Assembly: GCA_019245455.1 (NCBI GenBank)
Contig: JAFARM010000222.1
Location: 1 to 10,756 of the forward strand
Reading direction: 5' to 3'
Length of the DNA stretch: 10,756 nt
Source: Sphingomonadaceae bacterium
GTDB lineage: Bacteria > Pseudomonadota > Alphaproteobacteria > Sphingomonadales > Sphingomonadaceae
Below, piece after piece: positions 6,902 through 10,756 of this stretch (position 1 is the first letter of the stretch; each line of letters opens with the position of its first letter). The notes beneath the pieces are model-generated. The model ran no database searches. It worked only from the letters and a program-made list of their open reading frames with translations, and had not been told where the DNA came from. Position numbers and translations under genes: made by a program.

Positions 6902-6910
6902 GCCCCGGGG

Positions 6911-6997
6911 TGGTGCGGCCAAGAAGACTCGAACTTCCACGGCCTTTCGGCCACAACGACCTCAACGTTGCGCGTCTACCAGTTCCGCCATGGCCGC
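6911..6997 (-). tRNA. tRNA-Leu, anticodon GAG
   Basis: An 87-nt tRNA including an encoded CCA. The acceptor stem is GCGGCCA/TGGCCGC (seven perfect pairs) with discriminator A. The anticodon stem CAACG/CGTTG encloses loop TTGAGGT, giving anticodon GAG (6963-6961), which reads CTC/CTT leucine codons. The long variable arm (TGGCCGAAAGGCCG hairpin) is typical of the class II leucine tRNA, and GTTCGAGTC is the T-arm. CTC is a common leucine codon in this GC-rich DNA. The CCA end is only 20 bp from the kynA start. Confidence 0.97.
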
Positions 6998-7042
6998 ACG
7001 ACCATCCTGCTCCGGAGCTGGGCCCCGGCCGGTAGAGGCGGC

Positions 7043-7071
7043 CTGCTAGCAGAGCCGCTGTCCCCACGCAA
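7043..7071 (-). promoter_or_regulatory. Weak candidate promoter upstream of tRNA-Leu
   Basis: On the minus strand TTGCGT (7071-7066) and TAGCAG (7048-7043) are 17 bp apart, upstream of the tRNA-Leu 5' end. The -10 matches only three of six bases and would leave a leader of about 40 nt. It is the best candidate I can see in this gap, but weak. Confidence 0.22.
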
Positions 7072-7140
7072 CCGCTGCCGCGCAACCTTTGCTGGGGCGG
7101 CGGGTTAGCCGGGTCGATGGTTTCCGGTGGAGCAAGTGTG

Positions 7141-8166
7141 ATGAGCGACGAGGACAACGGCAGCTCGCGGCGGCAGGTGATGGGCGCGGTCGGTGTCGGG
7201 GTCGGCATCGCCGCCGCCGCCGCGGCGCTCGCCGGCCGGGCCGGGGCGCAGACGACGCCGGCGGCACCGCTGCCCGACGGCGCGCCGAAGATCAGCGACC
7301 CGCGCGACAAATACCCGAAGCCTCCGTTCAAGCAGCAGCGCCAGCCCTGGCCGGGGCTCGCGTCGAAGATGGACCCCAAGCCCGACCACGGCGAGCTCAG
7401 CTACAAGGGCACCGGCCGGCTGATGGGCCGCAAGGCGCTGATCACCGGCGGCGATTCGGGCATGGGCCGCGCCGCCGCCATCGCCTACGCCCGCGAAGGG
7501 GCCGACGTCGCCATCAACTACTACCCGACCGAGGAGCCCGACGCGCGCGAAGTCATCGACCTGATCCGTCAGGCGGGCCGCAAGGCGGTGGCGATCCCCG
7601 GCGACCTGCGCGACGCCGCCTTCTGCCGCCGGCTGGTCGCCGACGCGATCAAGGGGCTCGGCGGGCTCGACATCCTGGTGTCGAACGCCGGGCGGCAGCA
7701 GGCGCACGCCTCGATCCTCGACATCTCGGACGAGGACTTCGACGCGACGATGAAGACCAACATCTACGCGCCGTTCTGGATCATCAAGGCGGCGCTGCCG
7801 CACCTGCCGGCAGGCTCGGTCATCATCGGCACGACGTCGGAGCAGGCGTACGATCCGAGCGAGGACCTGTACGACTATGCCCAGACCAAGGCGGCGACGA
7901 TGAACTATGTGAAGAGCCTCGCGAAGCAGCTCGCGCCCAAGGGCATTCGGGTGTGCGGCGTCGCGCCGGGGCCGATCTGGACGCCGCTGCAGATCAGCGG
8001 CGGCGCGTCCCCGCAGAAGCAGATGACCTTCGGCAGCGACACGCCGGGCAAGCGGCCGGGCCAACCGGTCGAACTCGCCGGCATCTACGTGCGGCTGGCC
8101 GAGGACGACGGCAGCTACACCACCGGCAACATCTATGGCGCGGGCGGCGGCAAGGGGCAGCCGTAG
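7141..8166 (+). CDS. Short-chain dehydrogenase/reductase with a Tat-like signal (YghA-type)
   Basis: NAD(P)-dependent oxidoreductase, 341 residues. The Rossmann core begins near residue 97 with TGGDSGMG (102-109), followed by NAG (182-184) and the catalytic Ser233, Tyr246 and Lys250 (DYAQTK), with Ser 13 residues before Tyr as usual. The block after the signal ([28 protein letters not shown]) is typical of YghA/GSP39-like SDRs. Unusually, residues 1-37 read as a twin-arginine signal: SSRRQVMGA, an Ala/Gly/Val-rich hydrophobic stretch and AGA before Gln37. This suggests export of the folded, cofactor-loaded enzyme. ATG 7141 is chosen because GGTGGAG lies 8 bp upstream; ATG 7117 in frame is an alternative. 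It converges on the YHS gene with 13 bp between stops. The substrate is unknown. Confidence 0.93.
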   Translation: MSDEDNGSSRRQVMGAVGVGVGIAAAAAALAGRAGAQTTPAAPLPDGAPKISDPRDKYPKPPFKQQRQPWPGLASKMDPKPDHGELSYKGTGRLMGRKALITGGDSGMGRAAAIAYAREGADVAINYYPTEEPDAREVIDLIRQAGRKAVAIPGDLRDAAFCRRLVADAIKGLGGLDILVSNAGRQQAHASILDISDEDFDATMKTNIYAPFWIIKAALPHLPAGSVIIGTTSEQAYDPSEDLYDYAQTKAATMNYVKSLAKQLAPKGIRVCGVAPGPIWTPLQISGGASPQKQMTFGSDTPGKRPGQPVELAGIYVRLAEDDGSYTTGNIYGAGGGKGQP

Positions 8167-8179
8167 GCGGTGGCGGCGG

Positions 8180-8662
8180 TCAGCTCAGCAGGCCGCCGAA
8201 CACTCCCGACTTCTTGTCCTGGACCGTCGGCCACTTGTCGTTCGCCTTGGCGATATAGCCATGGGCGTCCTTGTTCCACTTTTCGCGGATCGACTTGCTG
8301 ACGTTCAGGTACAACTTGTCGTCGACGACGGTGAAGGCTTCGGGGTCGACGTCGACCTTGAAGCCGCGGGCGACGCCATAGGCGCAGAAGCCGCCGTACT
8401 GCGGCACATAGTGGCCGGGGTCGCCCTTGAACTTGGCGGCGTCGGCGGCGTCGGCGAACTGGTAGCGGACGCCCTGATACGTCGCCGTGTAGCTGGCGTT
8501 GCCGGGAACCGCGGCGTGACGCTCGAAATAGGCGACGGGGTCATAGCCGTGGAGGGCGATGCCGCCGCCCTTCAGGTTGACGTGTTTGCCCGGATCAGCG
8601 GGGGCCTCGGCGGCGGACGCCGTGGCGGCGATCGCGGCGGCGGTAAGGATGCGGTGGATCAT
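8180..8662 (-). CDS. Exported YHS-domain protein
   Basis: Protein of 160 residues with a short N-terminal signal sequence (MIHRILTAAAIAATASAAEA, cleavage likely around residue 18-20), so probably periplasmic. The mature part carries a YHS-type domain: GYDPVAYF (39-46), a middle segment YQGVRYQFADAADAAKFKGDP, and YGGFCAYGVARG (89-100) with a single conserved-looking Cys93. YHS domains are often linked to metal handling, but here only the fold is seen and a metal role is inference. Sequences of this kind are widespread in proteobacteria as YHS domain-containing proteins of unknown function. ATG 8662 has AGGAG five bp upstream (8668-8672). The gene lies downstream of tRNA-Asn on the same strand and converges on the SDR gene. 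Confidence 0.9.
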   Translation of the reverse strand: MIHRILTAAAIAATASAAEAPADPGKHVNLKGGGIALHGYDPVAYFERHAAVPGNASYTATYQGVRYQFADAADAAKFKGDPGHYVPQYGGFCAYGVARGFKVDVDPEAFTVVDDKLYLNVSKSIREKWNKDAHGYIAKANDKWPTVQDKKSGVFGGLLS

Positions 8663-8695
8663 GACGGCTCCTGCGGGCTGTCCGCGTTGACCCTC

Positions 8696-8737
8696 GCCGG
8701 TTCGACCGGAACGCCGCTTCCGTTACGCGAACCCGGC
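8696..8737. repeat. Nested inverted repeat between tRNA-Asn and the YHS gene
   Basis: Outer arms GCCGGTTCG (8696-8704) and CGAACCCGGC (8728-8737) pair over 9 bp with one bulged C. An inner hairpin CGGAA (8707-8711) / TTCCG (8718-8722) has a 6-base loop. It lies 30 bp beyond the tRNA-Asn 3' end and 34 bp before the YHS ATG. It may end or process the tRNA transcript, or form a leader structure for the YHS gene; no T-tract is present. Confidence 0.4.
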
Positions 8738-8766
8738 CGACGATGACGCGCCAACAGGCAGGAGGC

Positions 8767-8841
8767 TGGCTCCCCGGGCAGGATTCGAACCTGCGACCAT
8801 CCGATTAACAGTCGGATGCTCTACCGCTGAGCTACCGAGGA
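8767..8841 (-). tRNA. tRNA-Asn, anticodon GTT
   Basis: A 75-nt tRNA with encoded CCA. Acceptor stem TCCTCGG/CCGGGGA (one T-G pair), discriminator G, D-arm GCTC-AGCGGTA-GAGC, anticodon stem TCCGA/TCGGA around loop CTGTTAA with anticodon GTT (8809-8807), and T-arm GCAGG-TTCGAAT-CCTGC. All stems are intact. It sits 46 bp after the nadK stop on the same strand and has a fitting promoter immediately upstream. Confidence 0.98.
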
Positions 8842-8851
8842 AGAGCGGCGG

Positions 8852-8880
8852 GCTATAGCCGTGCCGCCGCAGGTCGGCAA
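8852..8880 (-). promoter_or_regulatory. Promoter of tRNA-Asn
   Basis: On the minus strand TTGCCG (8880-8875) and TATAGC (8857-8852) are spaced by 17 bp. The predicted transcript start, about 7 bp beyond the -10, falls roughly 4 bp before the tRNA 5' end. Both hexamers match four of six consensus bases. The whole unit fits between the nadK stop and the tRNA. Confidence 0.55.
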
Positions 8881-8887
8881 GGGCCTG

Positions 8888-9652
8888 TCAGCTCTCGAAC
8901 TGCTCGCTGAAGATGCGGTCTTCGAGCGTGTGGCCGGGGTCGAACAACAGGTCGAGCGTCACCGACTTGTCGCTGACCACCCGCACGTGCGCGACGTCGC
9001 GGACCTCGATCTGATCGGCGACGGCGCTGACCGGGCGCTTGCCCGCCTCCAGAACGCGAAACTCGACGACCGACGTCTGCGGCAACAACGCCCCGCGCCA
9101 TCGCCGCGGCCGGAACGGGCTGATCGGCGTCAGCGCGAGCAGATCGGCCTGCAGCGGCAGGATCGAACCATTGGCGGACAGGTTGTACGCCGTCGATCCG
9201 GCCGGGGTGGCGACAAGGATGCCGTCGCAGGCGATCTCGGCCATGCGCACCGTGCCGTCGACGCTGATCTCCAGCTTCGCCGCTTGCCGGGCTTCGCGTA
9301 GCAGGCTGACCTCGTTGATCGCCGGCGACACCGTCACCTCGCCGCCAACCGTCCGCGCCGTCATCGCCAGCGGATGGAGCGCATACGACCGCGCCGCGGC
9401 GAGCCGCTGCGGCAGGTCCTCGACGCGGAACTCGTTCATCAGGAAGCCGACCGACCCCAGGTTCATGCCGAACACCGGCCGCGGCTGGCGCGCGTGAAGC
9501 GCCGCGTGGAGCACCTGCAGCAGAAAGCCGTCACCCCCCAGCGCGACGACGACCTCGGCGTCGCGCACCGCGTGCCAGTCGTAGCACGGACGCAGCAGCT
9601 CGGCCGCGGCCTGTGCCTGCGCCGTCGGCGACACCTGCAGCGCCATCCTCAT
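8888..9652 (-). CDS. nadK: NAD kinase
   Basis: Phosphorylates NAD to NADP, the only de novo route to NADP; cytosolic. The 254-residue length is usual for alphaproteobacterial enzymes. Motifs in order: [10 protein letters not shown] with the catalytic GGDG (39-42), [18 protein letters not shown] (Asn-Glu 113-114), and the glycine-rich [19 protein letters not shown] (148-166), the conserved substrate-binding block. ATG 9652 overlaps the moaA stop as ATGA (9649-9652); the Met at 9646 is an internal alternative. No strong Shine-Dalgarno is seen, fitting translational coupling to moaA. The link with moaA has no direct pathway logic I can identify. Confidence 0.96.
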   Translation of the reverse strand: MRMALQVSPTAQAQAAAELLRPCYDWHAVRDAEVVVALGGDGFLLQVLHAALHARQPRPVFGMNLGSVGFLMNEFRVEDLPQRLAAARSYALHPLAMTARTVGGEVTVSPAINEVSLLREARQAAKLEISVDGTVRMAEIACDGILVATPAGSTAYNLSANGSILPLQADLLALTPISPFRPRRWRGALLPQTSVVEFRVLEAGKRPVSAVADQIEVRDVAHVRVVSDKSVTLDLLFDPGHTLEDRIFSEQFES

Positions 9653-10656
9653 CCGCCGGTCAGGCTCATGTGGCGGGCGACGGCGGGGGCACGCTTCCGC
9701 GCGATGACGAAGTCGTGCCCCCTCGGCTTGGCCAAAAGCGCGCGGTCGATCAGCGCGTCGAGCCCCGCATCGTCGATGCCGGCGCGCAGCGCGTCGCGGA
9801 AGTCGACGGCGTCGTCCTGGCCCAGGCACAGGTAAAGCCGCCCGGTCGCGGTCAGGCGGACGCGGTTGCAGCCGTCGCAGAAGTTCTCAGTCAGCGGCGT
9901 GATGAAGCCCAGCCGCTGCCCCGTCTCGACGACCCGGACGTAGCGCGCCGGACCGCCGGTCGTGTCGCCGAGCGGCGCAAGCGTCCAGCGCCGCTCGAGG
10001 TCGCGCCGCACCGCCGACAGCGGCAGGTAGCGGTCGATCCGCTCCCCGTCGACCGTGCCGAGCGGCATCGTCTCGATCAGGACGAGGTCGTGGCCGTGCG
10101 CGCCCGTCCAGCGCAACATGGCGTCGATCGCGTCGTCGTTGATTCCCTTCAGCGCGACCATGTTGATCTTGACGTGCAGGCCCGCCGCCTTGGCCGCGGC
10201 GATGCCGTCGAGCACCTGCGGCAGGCGACCCCAGCGGGTGATGCGGGCGAAGGTCGCCGCGCCGAGCGTGTCGAGGCTGACGTTGATCCGCCGCACCCCC
10301 GCTGCGGCCAGATCGCCGGCGAAGCGCGCCAGCTGCGACCCGTTGGTTGTCATCGTTAGCTCGTCGAGCCCGTTGCCGAGATGCCGCGACAGGCTGCGGA
10401 CAAGATCGACGACACCGCGCCGCACCAGCGGCTCGCCGCCCGTCAGCCGCAGCTTGCGGGTGCCCCGCGCGACGAACGCCGACGCCAGCCGGTCGATCTC
10501 CTCCAGGCTCAGCACCTCGCTGCGAGGGAGAAAGGTCATCGCCTCGGGCATACAATAGGTGCAGCGGAAATCGCAGCGATCGGTCACCGACACGCGCAGA
10601 TAGTCGATGCGCCGCCCGAACGGGTCGATCAGCGGGCGGGGGAGCGCGGCGGCCAT
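9649..10656 (-). CDS. moaA: GTP 3',8-cyclase MoaA (molybdenum cofactor synthesis)
   Basis: Radical SAM enzyme that, with MoaC, converts GTP towards cyclic pyranopterin monophosphate, the first step of molybdenum cofactor synthesis. Counting from ATG 10656 the product has 335 residues. The N-terminal [4Fe-4S] motif is CDFRCTYC (Cys28, 32, 35), GGEP lies at 73-76, and the C-terminal cluster uses Cys260, Cys263 and Cys277 (CDGCNRVRL...LCLG). The protein ends in the conserved double glycine (MSLTGG), which is needed for activity in characterised MoaA. The start is uncertain: ATG 10656 has GGAGG only one base upstream, too close to be ideal, while TTG 10686 in frame adds ten residues without a visible ribosome-binding site. 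The stop overlaps the nadK start. Confidence 0.96.
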   Translation of the reverse strand: MAAALPRPLIDPFGRRIDYLRVSVTDRCDFRCTYCMPEAMTFLPRSEVLSLEEIDRLASAFVARGTRKLRLTGGEPLVRRGVVDLVRSLSRHLGNGLDELTMTTNGSQLARFAGDLAAAGVRRINVSLDTLGAATFARITRWGRLPQVLDGIAAAKAAGLHVKINMVALKGINDDAIDAMLRWTGAHGHDLVLIETMPLGTVDGERIDRYLPLSAVRRDLERRWTLAPLGDTTGGPARYVRVVETGQRLGFITPLTENFCDGCNRVRLTATGRLYLCLGQDDAVDFRDALRAGIDDAGLDALIDRALLAKPRGHDFVIARKRAPAVARHMSLTGG

Positions 10657-10696
10657 GGCCTCCAGATGGGCGCGCGGGCCGCTCAAGTCCAGCGGC

Positions 10697-10756
10697 TCAG
10701 CCGGCGTAGAGCCAGGCGAGGGCGACCGCGCCGGCGGCGATCCGGTACCAGGCGAA
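10697..10756 (-). CDS. C-terminal fragment of a membrane protein, possibly undecaprenyl-diphosphatase
   Basis: Only the last 19 codons and TGA (10699-10697) are inside the window. They encode [19 protein letters not shown], a single hydrophobic helix led by an F-x-W-Y-R-I motif. This resembles the last transmembrane helix of UppP/BacA, which recycles undecaprenyl phosphate for cell-wall synthesis, but so short a piece cannot prove it. It ends 40 bp before the moaA ATG (10 bp before the alternative TTG) on the same strand, so it is probably the upstream gene of the moaA-nadK transcript. Confidence 0.5.
   Translation of the reverse strand, partial: FAWYRIAAGAVALAWLYAG

Noticed and set aside
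6903..6910. CCCCGGGG palindrome after tRNA-Leu as a terminator
   Set aside because: A perfect 8-bp palindrome without a loop cannot form a terminator hairpin, and no T-run follows.
6180..7049. Long plus-strand frame opposite kynA and tRNA-Leu
   Set aside because: Runs antisense through a complete tryptophan dioxygenase and a tRNA; no recognisable protein.
8707..8727. GGAAC followed by CGTT, resembling an EcfG general-stress promoter
   Set aside because: The two elements are only about 8 bp apart instead of 16-17, and no plus-strand gene follows.
1..10756. Mobile elements, CRISPR arrays, toxin-antitoxin or defence genes, tRNA-linked integration
   Set aside because: No transposase, integrase, regular spacer array or attachment-site duplication is seen. 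Both tRNAs are complete and flanked by ordinary chromosomal genes.

Overview
The window is about 70% G+C chromosomal DNA from an alphaproteobacterium, most probably a sphingomonad. This rests on the fabH-ihfA-merR gene order, a DUF1489 protein, an MgtE-type Mg2+ channel, the protein sequences themselves and the low-A+T sigma70-like promoters. The lineage is inferred from recognition, not from a search. Nearly all the DNA is explained by housekeeping genes packed tightly. I see no prophage, insertion sequence, CRISPR array or defence island, and no convincing new multigene system.

Left part, plus strand (1-2882): the 3' end of fabH (fatty-acid initiation), then ihfA (nucleoid protein), a MerR-family regulator and an orphan ParA/MinD-type ATPase. 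Junctions are 0-11 bp or overlapping, so this looks like one transcript, probably starting upstream at plsX/fabH. A separately promoted gene follows for an exported GIN/DUF2807 beta-helix protein with seven GSG-punctuated coils. Positions 2883-3177 hold no gene I can support, but contain two diverged copies of a roughly 43-bp repeat with inverted ends, and a strong GC hairpin.

Middle, minus strand (6997 down to 3178): tRNA-Leu(GAG), tryptophan 2,3-dioxygenase (first step of the kynurenine pathway), an aldo/keto reductase, the Mg2+ channel MgtE and a DUF1489 protein. The reductase and mgtE share an ATGA stop/start overlap, and DUF1489 follows 12 bp later. A likely promoter lies in the 63-bp gap before the reductase. 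The dioxygenase begins only 20 bp after the tRNA, with a four-codon ORF overlapping its start codon.

Right part: a plus-strand short-chain dehydrogenase with an apparent twin-arginine export signal (7141-8166) converges on a minus-strand exported YHS-domain protein (8180-8662). Next come tRNA-Asn(GTT) with a well-placed promoter, nadK (NAD kinase) and moaA (molybdenum cofactor). moaA and nadK are translationally coupled through an ATGA overlap. At the right edge is the last 19 codons of a membrane protein, possibly undecaprenyl-diphosphatase (UppP).

Functionally the window mixes lipid, cofactor (Moco, NADP), tryptophan and Mg2+ metabolism with two tRNAs. The genes share transcripts by position more than by pathway.
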